NCBI GenBank assembly: GCA_015478945.1
Contig: JABUQX010060132.1
Coordinates: 40,001-64,044 of the forward strand
Length of the DNA: 24,044 nt
Direction: 5' to 3'
Source of the DNA: Trachelipus rathkii
Taxonomy: Eukaryota; Arthropoda; Malacostraca; Isopoda; Trachelipodidae
A program made the translations under genes and the position numbers. Shown here piece by piece: positions 10,521 to 23,575 of the stretch. The first letter of the stretch is position 1. Each line of letters opens with the position of its first letter. The notes below the pieces were generated by a model. That model did no database searches, had not been told where the DNA came from, and worked only from the letters and a program-made list of their open reading frames with translations.

Positions 10521-12118
10521 ATATTATTAAATAGGGCAAAATCTTTTGTCAGTCTTCAAATTACACTTCATATTCATGAACTAAAATAAAAATAGCTCTA
10601 TAAATTAATAAATATAAGAAGTGCAAAACAACAAAATACCATTTAATATTGCCTAATTATTTAACACTCGCTCTATAATTATTATCAGATTATTAATAAT
10701 TATTAAACACCAGCTTAATAATATATAAAACATACTAATACATAAAGCTTATAAATAAACAAAAGCGATTTGCTTGCCTAATAATTTGAAAGACAAAAAA
10801 GCTTTTATGCTGTAATTTTAATAACTCTTGTTATATTTGATAGAGGTGATCACATTATTATTATCTTATACTTTGTGTACTCCGTTCATTTTGCCTGTCT
10901 GTATCTTATCTATGTTTAAGGCCGGCTTATATTTTATGAGTATATATATTATTATCAGTCCATATTTTTCTATAGGTTATTATGCTATTGAGATATCATT
11001 CATAGGTAGGTGTTACTTCGTCACTATCATCATGTTATATTGAGATTAGTATACACTAATCTGGATGGTTCTCATTCTCACTTAACAATATATCTCCTTA
11101 AAATGGTTAAGATTTAAATATAATGATATATATAGTGTATATCTAGTCTTATATTAAATACTTTTTTGGAGTCTTCCGAATAATCTATCTTATGACTTCT
11201 CCCCGCATAGTCATTAGTTCAGGCTTCTACCAATCAAATTCGGTTTTCAAATCATTCATTAGAATGTATATTGGATACTCCACGTATACTTCAGACTATC
11301 TCATAATAAAAGTCAGACAGTAAACTGGACAAGCGCGTTCGTTCTGAACCCTTCCAGTCAATACTTCCTCCGACGAATGTAGTGAAATTAACTCACTTGA
11401 CCAGGATGCTACATCTAAGCGTCCACGTATAGACGCAACAACTCTTTTGTCTTACAACAGAGCTCCTTCTAACTATTTGTTCCTATTTCTATATTTTATC
11501 ACTTCTTGATATCTTCATAGTACAGAAAATAATCTGTGCCTTTAATTTTGCTCTTCCTCACCAGAATGACAATTCACAGACTACCACTGTTCATGACTAG
11601 TTTAGATAATAATATATCCATCATGTGTGTTAAAAGACACTGGAATGCAAAGAAAATCTCATGCCTACGTCCCTGTATATATTTTGCCTCTATTTCCAGC
11701 TTACACTAATAAAAAAAACTTATTTTATTTTCGACTTCTTAATTTCATAACTCCTTAGTTTTTAGATTTTCATCTATGTCCATGAGTTCTATAAAAATTT
11801 CTTTGTAGAACTGAGTGTCGCATATAACAGCGAAATTTTGAACTCTCCTATCTTGTGTATAGCCTGCTGGTGGATCTCTAGAATAAGATTTAATTTGGCT
11901 AGACCTCCGCTACAAATAATGAAGCAAATACTCCTAGCTTCTGAGAATCAAAATCATCTTAGATAACTTTCGATATATAGTTCTGATGAAGATTTATCAA
12001 TCTTCTTATCATCTCATACTACTCTTAATTCATTCATCTTATTTATCTATTCTATTTTCTTCTTTTTCCTTTAGTTTTTAATACGTCCATAACTATATTC
12101 TTCCTCAGTCACCAATAT
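10521..12118. other. AT-rich unique region, no gene recognised
   Basis: About 1.6 kb of ordinary-complexity sequence, with its least AT-rich part around 11200-11950. The 71-codon open frame at 10828-11043 is hydrophobic by AT bias and not recognisable. No RNA gene, transposon end or coding run was found. Confidence 0.6.
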
Positions 12119-12342
12119 TTTATATATTATAATATAATATATATTAAATACTATATATATATATATATATTAATATAATATAGTTAAATAATATATATAT
12201 ATATATATAATATATATATAATATATTATTATATATAGTATAATATATATATTATATAATTAGTATATATATATATGTTATGGTTATTGATATATATTAT
12301 TATTATTAATATATATATATATATAATATTATATATAATAAT
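12119..12342. repeat. Degenerate TA-rich block
   Basis: TATATA runs with AATA and TTAA interruptions, ending about 80 bases from the tRNA-like head on the - strand. Confidence 0.85.
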
Positions 12343-12423
12343 GCTCAATTGCCATAACGCCATAAATAGCTCAATGATATTTAAGGTATAATAGTAGGAA
12401 TTTCTCTTAGTGTAATTGCTACC

Positions 12424-12495
12424 TAGGATCCGAAAAGGGATTGAACCCTAGCCCTAACATTGGCGACTCAATTACCCTACCGTTAAACCATATTA
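12424..12495 (-). mobile_element. tRNA-like head of a probable SINE (copy 2)
   Basis: On the - strand, an A-box-like TGGTTTAACGG (12480-12490) is followed by GAGTCGCC (GAGTCGC at 12463-12469), a B box GGTTCAATCCC (12437-12447) and TTCGGATCC. The A-to-B spacing of 32 bases is normal for tRNA genes. The 3' end (CGGATCC) does not pair with the bases before the A box, and the D and T stems are weak, so a functional tRNA is unlikely. Similarity to the + strand copy at 761-831 in motif order and spacing suggests a dispersed tRNA-derived repeat. The body downstream (toward lower coordinates, about 12345-12423) may also belong to it. Confidence 0.5.
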
Positions 12496-13264
12496 GAAGG
12501 CATTTATTTATATTTATTATTCATTTAATTGTTACTTTTTATTTTTTTACCCGACTTGTCTAGTATAGTCAGGGCTCAGTTTTTTTTCTACTTCGTTACC
12601 TATATATTATGAGGAACTCTCTCTTAAAGTTCTAAAGAGCATTCGTTCTTACAGGAAAGTTTCTCTTTTGGAACGGCTTTGGCTTAATGATTGCGCTGCA
12701 AGTTCTCAGGTCCTTTTATTATAGTCTTTTGATGAATATATATGTATCCGTGTCATTAGCATCGTCACAAACTCTGACTTTTCGGACTCTAAGTGAGTTC
12801 ACGCTACCGACTAACGCTCCCTCAAATAGTATAAAGCATGACGTCGATATATTGTAATGATTGTGAGTGAATAAACGGTGATTCTGCGCTCAGTGAATGA
12901 CATGCCTAACTCCTACTATTTTCTTACTTAGAGCTAAATATATAAAAATATCTTATATATATTATTGAAGTATATTTTTATATATTATTATTTAGGGGAT
13001 AAATATGTTATCTCTTGAGTGACGCAGGAAAATCGTGACGTGACTAAATAATTTATTTTCTATGTTGTACATAAATATATAATAATTTATCATCATTGAT
13101 TAAATTATATAATAAATTTGTAATTATTTTATTTCCTCAATTATTATTAACTTATTTTGAAGAATTATTTTTTTACTCATATTTATCACTTACCTTTCAT
13201 TTTATGCTTGATAGTGAAGAAAATAAGTTATCTACTTCCTATTATAATACATAAACAGTGACAT
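12496..13264. other. AT-rich unique region, no gene recognised
   Basis: Mixed-complexity sequence with no open frame of note, becoming more AT-rich after 12930. Nothing recognisable. Confidence 0.6.
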
Positions 13265-13845
13265 TAATTTAAAACTAAATTTTCTTCTATTCGGATTTTC
13301 TTTCTCTCCATTTCTCTATCTTCTATTATCTATTTCTTACACTGAGTTCTCCATTTCTATATTTCTCAAAATCTCTTTCATCATAATATTATACTAATAC
13401 GAAATATTTAATGATACTCCTCCTTCCCTACTTATCTTCTCTTCCTTTGATACTGATGAACTTCCTCTAATTACATCTCAGACAATCTAATAATCTTAAT
13501 CTGTTATACGTATTTCTCTATCTTGTTCCAATCTCGATACCTTGAAGTCTTAATATATTTATGCATCGTATCAGTCATATCGCAACTGAATCATCACATA
13601 CTAATATCGTATATCTTCTTATTATCTTTCATTTTTATTTATATATTCATCTCCTCTCTCACATGCTCTTCTATTCTCTGCGATTCTTTCTACTCTTCTC
13701 TTATCCTACTCAATTTGATATTTTTCTGCTCCGTATCCTTATCTTCTGCTTTCTCTCTCTTCTTTTCTCCCTCTCCTTCAGTCTTCGACCTTCTACCTAT
13801 CTTTGTTATCTTAATTTGCTAATTACAATCCTTCGTCTGCTGTAA
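13265..13845. other. Pyrimidine-rich tract on the + strand
   Basis: For nearly 600 bases the + strand is dominated by C and T with few G residues (for example TTTCTTTCTCTCC, TCTCTCTTCTTTTCTCCC). The overlapping open frames at 13523-13822 and 13561-13845, rich in Leu, Ser, Ile and Phe, follow from this composition and match no family I know. Confidence 0.7.
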
Positions 13846-14829
13846 GATCCTGAATCTGCGACACAAATTTGGAAGCGAGGATAATGTTAAGAAATGAGAA
13901 GAATGTTAACGAAATACAGGGGATATGAGCGTTTGATGTCACAGACTTGAGAAAATTTTGGAGATTATGTCGCAAAATTAATGTTTCTTTAGATAACGAC
14001 TTACGTTATTTGTACATCTTAGTTTGCCTCATCCATTAATCACACTCAAAATAATCCCTATACTAATAGGAACTCGGTAAACGAATATTACATCTGAAAC
14101 ATTATACACGAGTGTTACACTAGATCACTGGTCTAAATTTCTTAGCAATAATTAAAGAAGACACTCTTTACTTTATCAAGGTAAAATAATAATGTACACA
14201 GAAATGTTTTTCTATTCTCAATTAACTTCATTAGTAATATTCTGATTGAATATAATATATATAAGAATTTAATAAAAGATTTTAATAACATGGCTATAGA
14301 GTGTGAAAACTCAAATTCAGTGTTCAAAGTAAATCTATTATTCACTCCCAATGCCTTACAATAAATATCATTTATGTTAAATGCTACATAGATACTAATA
14401 TTAACTAATATAAATATATTATGTGAATTTTCAAGATTTCAACCCATTTAATGCATTATTAACGATCAAGCAAATAGGGTTAAATCTAAGTAAAGCGCAT
14501 AAGTAGTTTGTAAATGAATAATAGGAGTGAAAAATTGAGTAAGATATATACGGTTGGTACTCTCTGGTTTGGTATTAATGTGAACCTTACACTATTATTT
14601 TGAATATTTGAAAGAGTTCAGTAGATATACAACACGATATTCTAAACATTTGTAAAAAGGATATAAAATAATCTAGAAATATATTATATATCATCAGAAG
14701 AAATAAGATTTAAATAATACATTAATATGAATATAAATTAAAACAAAAATAAAAAGAAATACATGATAAATATATGAAGTTAATACAATATTTAACAATA
14801 TTTTAAATAATTAATAGTATTATAATTAA
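13846..14829. other. AT-rich unique region, no gene recognised
   Basis: About 1 kb of unremarkable AT-rich sequence. The 69-codon - strand frame at 14142-14351 is Leu/Phe/Ile-rich and not recognisable. Confidence 0.6.
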
Positions 14830-15120
14830 TAATTTTCAGCGTAGTATTAGTGTTACTCGCTTATAATAATAATAATATAATAATTCATAGATTTAAGTAT
14901 ATAAATTAATAAAAAATAATTAATAATATATAAATATATTAAATAATATAATTATAATTAAATGAATAATAATAATAATAATTAATATAATATATAAATA
15001 AATAATAATATTAATTATATAAATAATATATATATAAATAATATAATAATTAATAATAATAATAATTAATATAATTAAATAATTAAAGTAAATTATATAA
15101 TGAATTAAATAATGTTGATT
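14830..15120. repeat. Degenerate AAT/TAAT-rich block
   Basis: AATAAT and TAATTA strings with many interruptions, concentrated at about 14860-15110. Confidence 0.8.
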
Positions 15121-15315
15121 TCATTTAAATAACTTGCCTTGCCCTATAGACTCGACAGTCAAACGGATTTCACTCTCCTAATATGTAATAAATGTCTACT
15201 ATAATAATATAGTACTTTTATTCATACTTACATACTCGACCCTATTCTCCATCACGTATATATATCACCCCTATACTACCTGTTTCATGTATAGTTATCC
15301 ACTACTACTAGTAGA
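15121..15315. other. Short unique island
   Basis: About 195 bases of relatively C-rich, ordinary-complexity sequence between AT blocks. No feature seen. Confidence 0.6.
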
Positions 15316-15640
15316 TAATATATTAGTATATATTTAAATATAATATATTAAATATAATACTATTATATTATATATATATAATATTAAATATATTATATAT
15401 GATAATTAAAATATTATATATTATTAATAGTATTATATATAATAATATTAAAATATATATATATATATATACTAACTTATATAATACATATATATATATT
15501 AATAAATAGTAAATATATATCATTATATTAATATATTAATACTTATATATATATATACATATATATTATTAATATATTAAATATCTAATATATTAAATAA
15601 TAATATATTATATTATTAATATATATATATATATTTATAC
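15316..15640. repeat. Degenerate TA-rich block
   Basis: TATATA and ATTAATA strings with no fixed period. Confidence 0.85.
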
Positions 15641-16132
15641 TCTAATGTATAAATTATATTTGAGCTAATTAAAATCGACCTAATTAAATATAAGTTTAGC
15701 AAATCTCCATCAAGTAACACTATATATAATGGTAGTAAGGTTAATATAGAATAATTAACTGTCCTATTATACATATAGGTTGAAAATGTCGCTCTTTGGA
15801 CGGTTATAGAGTTACAGGTTGTCATTAAACTCTATCTTTTTATGTAGATAGGATAGGTAAGGATATAGTACTCACTCATAGTTGGAGTTAAAAGCTAATA
15901 TCGCAAGATAATATCATATATCTCATTATGCAAAATATAGCTAGTAGTTGGATTATATCTATGACATGCCGCTAGGAGGAACGGGCATCGTACCAAAATA
16001 TAATTATCTTATGTTCCACGCTTTATCCCCGTTTACTTCCGTTATACTCTGAGTAATCTTATTAGGTTTGTACGTTATTAATCGGTTTATTCAGTTATTT
16101 TATTTTTTTGTGAAAAGCGAATAATAGTATAC
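15641..16132. other. AT-rich unique region, no gene recognised
   Basis: About 490 bases of mixed sequence. The 69-codon - strand frame at 15616-15825 begins outside and runs into TA repeat, and is not recognisable. Confidence 0.6.
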
Positions 16133-16396
16133 TGAGTGATAGTGGAGGTGAGTGAGGGGGTGAGTGATAGGTAGGTGAGTAGGTGGAGTGAGTAGGGGTG
16201 GAGGAGTGAGGTAGGTAGGTAGTAGTGATAGTGAGAAGCGTGAAGGTGGGTGGAGTGAGTTAGGTGTGATTAGGTAGGTTTGTGGAGGAGATGGTGTGGA
16301 GTAGTGGGGTGGTATTGAGTATTATGTGATGTAGTGTATTGATTGATGTGATTTTGGATGTGATGAGTGAGTTGATTGGAGTGTGAGTGGGAGTTA
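16133..16396. repeat. Nearly C-free G/T/A tract built from GTGA and GGTA words
   Basis: By hand count this 264-base stretch contains a single C on the + strand (16239). It is made of loosely repeated GAGTG, GTGA, GGTAGGTAG and GTGGAG words, with G runs such as GAGGGGG (16154-16160) and AGGGG. It is probably a degenerate simple repeat. The first 150 bases are the most G-rich and could in principle form G-quadruplexes. Confidence 0.8.
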
Positions 16397-16674
16397 TCGG
16401 TTATATTTTATTATTAGTGATCCATGTGATTGTATATCTATTATATTCGTTTACTCCATTCACTCTTATTACTATTTAGTCTCAAGTAATCCTCTCTATT
16501 ATACTAGTATCTTTATAATACGAGAATCTATGAATGACTAATTATTATTTTGGTGGTTGACTAGTTACTCTTCTACTCTAAATCAAATTTAATTCCACAA
16601 CTGTCCATTATATATATCATATGTATTAAAAGAAATATCTTTACTTAACGTGTTCATGTAAGTAAGATATCTTC
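16397..16674. other. AT-rich unique spacer
   Basis: About 280 bases of mixed sequence. Nothing recognised. Confidence 0.6.
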
Positions 16675-16935
16675 TTAGCCGAGCATTTGTCTAGAGACCG
16701 GTATACTGGTTCCTATTCTCGATAGTGCCAGAGTATACAGGGTCACAATCAGAGAGATAGACATCTGTAGTGCTTTAGGAGTCTTAAGTAGACTCTCTTT
16801 ATGTGCGAGCGCGTCGCACATTATCAATGAACATTCTATACGTCTTTGGCCTGCTATACTCGAGCTCATACCTCTGCTCATCCCGCACTGACGACGGCAT
16901 GTGTCTCTAAATACTCTATTTCCATTACAACCCAT
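16675..16935. other. Higher-complexity, less AT-rich island
   Basis: This 260-base stretch uses all four bases evenly and includes GTGCGAGCGCGTCGCAC (an inverted repeat, 16803-16819). An 86-codon - strand frame spans it (starting MGCNGNRVFRDTCRRQCGMS), but I recognise no family and see no splice or promoter context. It could be part of an old insertion or an undetected exon; either is low confidence. Confidence 0.35.
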
Positions 16936-17689
16936 TGTAATCTTCTAAATGAATTTATATTATATGTGTATTTGAAAAAAAACCTCCTCATAACCTTCTT
17001 TGTATAAATATTTGTTTGTATATAAAAATTGATCTCATTACTCCCGAACAAGCGTCACTAACGAGATAGATATGTGCAACACATTGATCATTTGACACTT
17101 GTGAAGTCAAGCACAACCTATTTAAATAAAAGAGACTTCGTACACTAGCTAAAACGCTAAACGTATACCATTAATCACCTTAACTCTTATTATTTATATA
17201 TAATACTAACTATAGCAGCTTTAAATCATTATTTCTCAAATATCATCTTCTTTTACTATAATCACTTATATATGACCTGTCATCTAAAATCCATATTCTA
17301 TCTAATAATCCTCTCTATATATATACTTACAAATACTCTTACGTTATTATATTAAGTATAATATATCTGCAGTAGACTCAAGCAACGAAGATAGATAAGC
17401 CAAGAATAGTATCAAATATTTACAGATAATGACACTACATACAACTTATCATCAAAACCACCTCTCTATTCCACACACATAACAATTAATAGGTATAGCA
17501 ATTAACCTTATACCACCTATCTTACCATTAATCATCCATCATATTCTATGAAAACCTAAGATAGTAATATAATATTGTATGGAGTCCGCAGTATATACTA
17601 AGATAATCGGGTAATAGTGAATATATTTTAGTTAGTTATAGTTAATATACATATTATTCTTTTCATATGATAATAGTGGAAATCGGTAA
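16936..17689. other. AT-rich unique region, no gene recognised
   Basis: About 750 bases with no coding, RNA or repeat signature seen. Confidence 0.6.
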
Positions 17690-17955
17690 ATATATATATA
17701 TATATATAAAATAATATATATATATATAAGACTCGAGTAGTATATAAGTTTGAATTATATAGTATAATAAGTATTTAGTTATTTTGAAAAAGTTTTTGAT
17801 AATAATATTATTCTCAGGAAGTATCAGTATATATATTTATATATAATATATATAAGTAGTAATATATACATTTGGGTATTTTTATTATGGGGTAATATAT
17901 ATATTATATATATATATATATATATTATATATATTATATATATATGTATTTATAT
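17690..17955. repeat. TA-rich patches
   Basis: TA runs at about 17690-17728 and 17890-17945 flank a more complex stretch. Confidence 0.8.
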
Positions 17956-18083
17956 TATAAGTTTCTGGCTGAGAGAGGTCCTCATACATATTAAATCTGC
18001 AATTTAGATTAAGTTACTTGTTAAAGTGTCAAGCTAGCAAAAGGGGGCATACCAAGGCAACTCATATTGCTTCTTGATCTATG

Positions 18084-18300
18084 AAGCGAAAAGACGTCAA
18101 CACCAGTTCGACGACCGCTGTATACGAGTGCTGCTAAGAACGAGCAAACAACGACGACACGTAAACGCCACCGAGCGTGCGAGACGTCGCTGAATACCCT
18201 CGCGCGAGCCCTCGCAAATTCACACCGAGCTAAATTTGTAATTTCCAGTGTAATTCACCGGGCGAGTGCGCAAGATTGAATCCAATTGGACGAGAATGCT
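18084..18300. promoter_or_regulatory. CpG-dense island, candidate promoter or 5' UTR
   Basis: I count about 24 CpG dinucleotides in this roughly 215-base stretch, in a window where CpG is otherwise rare. It holds GACGTC at 18093-18098 and 18183-18188 (the core of CRE/ATF-type sites) and a 10-base palindrome CTCGCGCGAG (18199-18208). No TATA box, convincing initiator or downstream coding exon was identified on either strand, so promoter function and direction are guesses. It could equally be a fragment of a foreign or transposed sequence. Confidence 0.3.
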
Positions 18301-18460
18301 GAGGGACTCACTATAAGGGCGGATGTGAGCGGAAGGACTTCTCAACAGATAACGAGACCAAGAGAAGGAAAGACGAAGGAGATGAAAGAGAGCAGAGGAA
18401 GAGAACAGAGCCCTGCGACTCGACAGATCCGAGAGAGTATTGAATAATTAAAACAGAATC
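18301..18460. other. Purine-rich stretch next to the CpG island
   Basis: The + strand is rich in A and G (for example GAGACCAAGAGAAGGAAAG, AGAGAGCAGAGGAAGAG). The 63-codon - strand frame across it is Ser/Leu-rich because of this bias and is not called. Confidence 0.6.
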
Positions 18461-19639
18461 ACTTTGACAGACATCCAGTGATATATCTGATACACAGCGC
18501 ATTAACTATTGATGTATAGAGTATAGAACTTTGACTCAATAGTCAGAAAAGGCATTAGAGCCACCAGAAGAACACCATGCTAATACAATAACACCTGCCA
18601 TAGAGGCGGGCTGTCGCGTAATGTTAGGATGCGAATTTGCATAACGCACTGAGACCTCTCAAAAAGAAGAAGAAAGAAGACATGAAAAAACTGAATAATT
18701 TTCCTTTTTATTTTTTAACTATATCCTCATCTAAGTATTATATTATTATTTATTCTCTAAAATCGATATTTCCTCATATATTAAAAGATTCTTTATTCCT
18801 ACTAACTCAATCCTATCTTATACCTCACTTATCTATTAATAGATACCACTACTGGTATCTTTCATCATATATCTAAGTCTACTTCAGTATATCTAACTTC
18901 GAATCGATAGACCCATTTCGATGTAAACGATGAAACATCAGAAATACAAAATATATAATAGTTATTATTTAATTGAGTGGATATCGCACGAGAAGAGTAC
19001 GAGATGAAGATAAGAGCGAGTGCGCGAGACTCTTGAATAATGCCGTAACATGACCCCGAGATGGAGAGTATATGTGCAATGTAACTCTTAAGTAATAAAG
19101 AGAGGGAGTAAGCAATATTAGACACGTGCTACCGCAATGCCTCAGAGCGTAATTGCTGCGTACCGAAGAGAACAGATAGGAGAGTACTCTAGCTGCTAGA
19201 CACAAATATTATATATCACAAAATAATGAATATATTATTTCATTTAAGGTACATCCTTGATTCAATATATATATATTAACCGGTATAATTTATTCATATA
19301 TGACTGCCATTACACATTTATTCTATACATTTTCTCTTCTAACACAACTAATAATTATGTTATATACTACTATTACTACTATATTACTAATATAAATGAA
19401 AACCTCTAATTAGCCCAATAATCTCATGCCCAAAATACCTATCCTTGCACCATCAAACCCACACAGCATTCACTAGCATCTCTTGCTAATTATTAACTTG
19501 TATATCCTAATGTACTTATAGTCCAGATTTATGCGAAATGTTGTCCACTACACTCTTATAGTTCACTATTCATACTCTATCAGTTACTGATTAGCTAATA
19601 TACCTCCCTATTCATTATATATCGATAATTATATGACAT
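18461..19639. other. Mixed-complexity region, no gene recognised
   Basis: It includes a less AT-rich patch at about 18975-19200 with two overlapping - strand frames of 78 and 86 codons (18969-19205 and 18865-19125). Neither resembles a known protein, and they occupy the same DNA in different frames, which argues against both. The rest is AT-rich. Confidence 0.5.
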
Positions 19640-19960
19640 AATATATATATAAATTCCCTACTTATTTTATACATCTATATTTTATTATATATATTATAAT
19701 ATATATACATATACAAATTAATAATATTAATAATATAATATATAATAAATAAATATTAATTACTTATATATAATATATATATATATTAATATATATATAA
19801 TTAATTAATATATAATATATATTAATATAATATATATAATATATATGATATATTATAATTAATATATATTATATATAATATATATATATTATATAATTAT
19901 ATATATATATGTATATATATATATATAATATATTATAATAATATTTATTATATAAAATAA
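19640..19960. repeat. Degenerate TA-rich block
   Basis: TATATA, TTAATTAA and ATAATA strings only. Confidence 0.85.
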
Positions 19961-20334
19961 GAGTATTTTTTATAGCTTATAATTATTAGAATACATTGGA
20001 TATTATATACTATATTAGGTGGTCATTCTATCAGCATTAAGAAAGTATATCTGAACAAATATGTAACGAAATAAAAAGTAACGTGATAAGGATAAATAAA
20101 ATATTATTAACAGTGATATTATACTATTATTTACGGTTGAGGCTGATGTACATGAAAGATATAATAAATATAAGTAAACGAATCCGTTTAACTCCTTTAC
20201 AGAAAATAAACTATAGTTCTCTGATATATTTAAGTATAACAAGTAGTATATAATAATATTATATATATTGAAGAGACGAGACGAGAGAGTAGAGACTGCG
20301 AATACGATGAGTCTCTAGCCCAATGTATAAATTA
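19961..20334. other. AT-rich unique island
   Basis: About 370 bases of ordinary sequence ending with a short GA-rich patch (AAGAGACGAGACGAGAGAG, 20271-20289). The 75-codon - strand frame at 20015-20242 is not recognisable. Confidence 0.55.
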
Positions 20335-20357
20335 TTATTAATTATATTAATATTATA

Positions 20358-20397
<40 letters not shown>

Positions 20398-20745
20398 TGT
20401 ATTATATTATATATAATATAATATTTAATATATATTAATATATATGTATAATAAGATAATATATATATATATGATATTATATATATATATATATTAATGA
20501 TTCAATATATATATATATATATTTAATTATATATATTATATATATATATTAATTATATACTAATATATATATATATATATATAATAATTATATATATATA
20601 TTATTAATTAATTAATATAATATATATATATTATATCTATAATATATATATATATATATATATTAATATATTAATTAATATTATAATATATTATTTAATA
20701 TATATATATATATTAATTAATATTAATCTAATTATAATATATAAT
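20335..20745. repeat. Degenerate TA-rich block
   Basis: Long TA runs with TTAATTAA interruptions. Confidence 0.88.
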
Positions 20746-20999
20746 TAAAGTTAAAGGAAAGTTTATAATAAAAAAAATTTCATGGATACGTATAGTGAGC
20801 AATCAAAAAATTTTAGTTATCTTAATATTGGAATGATCTTGAAAATAATAATGATTGAGCGATTATTATTAATTTATAATTATATAATTCTCATTATTAT
20901 TACGAATATTATTATTGATGACTATGATGTTTGGGCAAAATTTTTACTTAATATAATTATTATTAACTATATAATTAATTAATAATAATTGAAAACATA
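20746..20999. other. Short AT-rich non-repetitive stretch
   Basis: A 66-codon open frame (20782-20982) starts MDTYSEQSKNFSYLNIGMIL and then becomes Ile/Asn/Tyr-rich. The opening looks less biased than its surroundings, but no family, splice signal or promoter supports it. Confidence 0.4.
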
Positions 21000-22232
21000 T
21001 ATTATTATATATGATATAAAATCTATTATTATATCCTTTATTATATATATATATAATAATTATTATTATTATTTATATTCTACATGTAAAAATACAAAAG
21101 ACAAAATTTGATATATATAAATGGTAATTAAATTAATACAAAAAAAAATAATTATTAACTTTAAAATTTTAAATAATGAACAATAATCTAATATACCTAA
21201 TATAATATATATTATATAATATATATATATATAATTAATATTATATAGTATTTATAATATATATATATATAAATTATTTATTAATTATAAATATATAATA
21301 TAAATATATTATTAATATATATATATATTAATATAATTAGATATATTAAATTTAATTAATATTATATTATATGAATATATATATATTGTATTGTTAAATT
21401 ATATATAACTATAATTTAATAAATATGTCAAATATAATATATTATTTGCTTGGGATATTTCTATATCATATATGTTTGATATAGATATAATATGTATATA
21501 ATTTAATATAATTTATATTAATATATATTAAATTGTCAATAATTATTTAAAGTATATTATAATAAGATATTTAATCCAATCAGAACATTATAAAATATAT
21601 TGATATATAATATTATATATATATTAGATTATATTATATATATATACTATATAATACTTATTTATATATAATTTATAATATTAATATATATATTAATAAT
21701 ATAATATATATAATATATTAATAAATTAATAATATAATATTAATATAGATATATATTATATATATAATATATAATATTTATATATAATATTATAATATAT
21801 ATATATAATAGTAATATTATATATAATATATTAATATATATATATAATATATTTAATATAATATATATATATATTATAATATATATATATATATATTATT
21901 ATAATACTTATATCTAATACTATATATATATAAATATATTGATACAATATATATATAGTATAATATATTAATATATATTATTTAATATAATATATAATAT
22001 ATATATTAATATATAGTATATATATATAATATTAATTAATATATATATTAATATATATAGTATATATTATATATATAATATATATATATATATATATTTA
22101 TTAAATTATAATATAAAATATATAAAATATAATATATGATATACATTAATATATATATCATATATATAATAATATATATTAAATATTAAATATATATATT
22201 ATAAATATATATATAATATATATTAATATAAT

Positions 22233-22264
<32 letters not shown>

Positions 22265-22999
22265 TTAATATAATATAATATGTACTAATTATTAATATTT
22301 AAAATACTATGTATATGTAATTATACTAGTAATATGAAATTTATTGACGAATGTATATATATATATATAAGATTTATATCATATATATTAATATATAATT
22401 ATAAATATATTTAATTATTATAATTATATATTAATAAATAATATATAATATTATATTATATTTATATATATACATTTATATAAATTTATTATATATTAAT
22501 ATTATAAAAAATATATTATATATATAATAATAAATATATTATATAATAAGATAATATTTCTAGTATTATTATATATATTATATTAATTAATATTATTATA
22601 TTATATATTATATAATAATATATATTAATATATTAATATAAATAAATATATATATACAATAAATAAATAAATAAATAATAGTATTATAATTTATTAAATA
22701 CTATGATATATCATATAAATCTTCTTTAAAATAATTTCAATACTATAATCTAATAATAAATATAATACTTAATCATATATATATATTAATTATATATTAT
22801 ATATAATATTTAATATATATATATTATATATATATTATATTATTAAATATATATATTATTATATATTATAGATATATATATATTAATTAATATATATATA
22901 TAATATATATATATTAATATATAATGTTATATATACGATATTATAATATATAGAAATATAGTAATATTATTTAATATAATATATATTATATTAAATAAA

Positions 23000-23035
<36 letters not shown>

Positions 23036-23148
23036 AATTAATAATATATATATAATTATATATTATATTATAAATATATATATATATATATCATATTTAA
23101 TGACAATATATATATATATTAATATTATATATAATATTATTATTAATA

Positions 23149-23186
<38 letters not shown>

Positions 23187-23293
23187 ATATTATATTAATT
23201 AATATATATATATATTATATAATATATAATTAATATATATATATTATATATATAAATATTATTTAATATTTATATATAATATAATATATAAAT

Positions 23294-23326
<33 letters not shown>

Positions 23327-23575
23327 TATTAATATATATATATATATTAATTAAATATTATATAATTATATATTATATTAATTTAAATTAATATTAATAT
23401 AATATTATACTATAATATATAATATATATATATATAGGTGTATATATATATATTATAATATTTTATAATATATATATATATATATATGATATTATAATTA
23501 ATATTAATTATATTAATATATATTATATTTAATATTAATATATATAGTATATTAATATATAATATATATTAATTT
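21000..23575. repeat. Long degenerate TA-rich block
   Basis: Over 2.5 kb of almost pure A/T with TATA, ATTAAT and AATATA words and only brief interruptions (about 21100-21190, 21415-21480, 22280-22360 and 22680-22770). No fixed period is visible. Confidence 0.87.

Noticed and set aside
12424..12495. Functional tRNA gene on the - strand
   Set aside because: The A and B boxes are present, but the acceptor ends do not pair and the D and T stems are weak, so it is called a tRNA-like repeat instead.
18081..18137. 18-codon open frame starting MKRKDVNTSS
   Set aside because: It is too short and unsupported to be called a gene or upstream open frame without a mapped transcript.
18311..18502. 63-codon - strand Ser/Leu-rich frame
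   Set aside because: It is a consequence of purine bias on the + strand, with no similarity or gene context.
18865..19205. Two overlapping - strand frames of 86 and 78 codons
   Set aside because: They share DNA in different frames, have no recognisable motif and no splice or promoter context.
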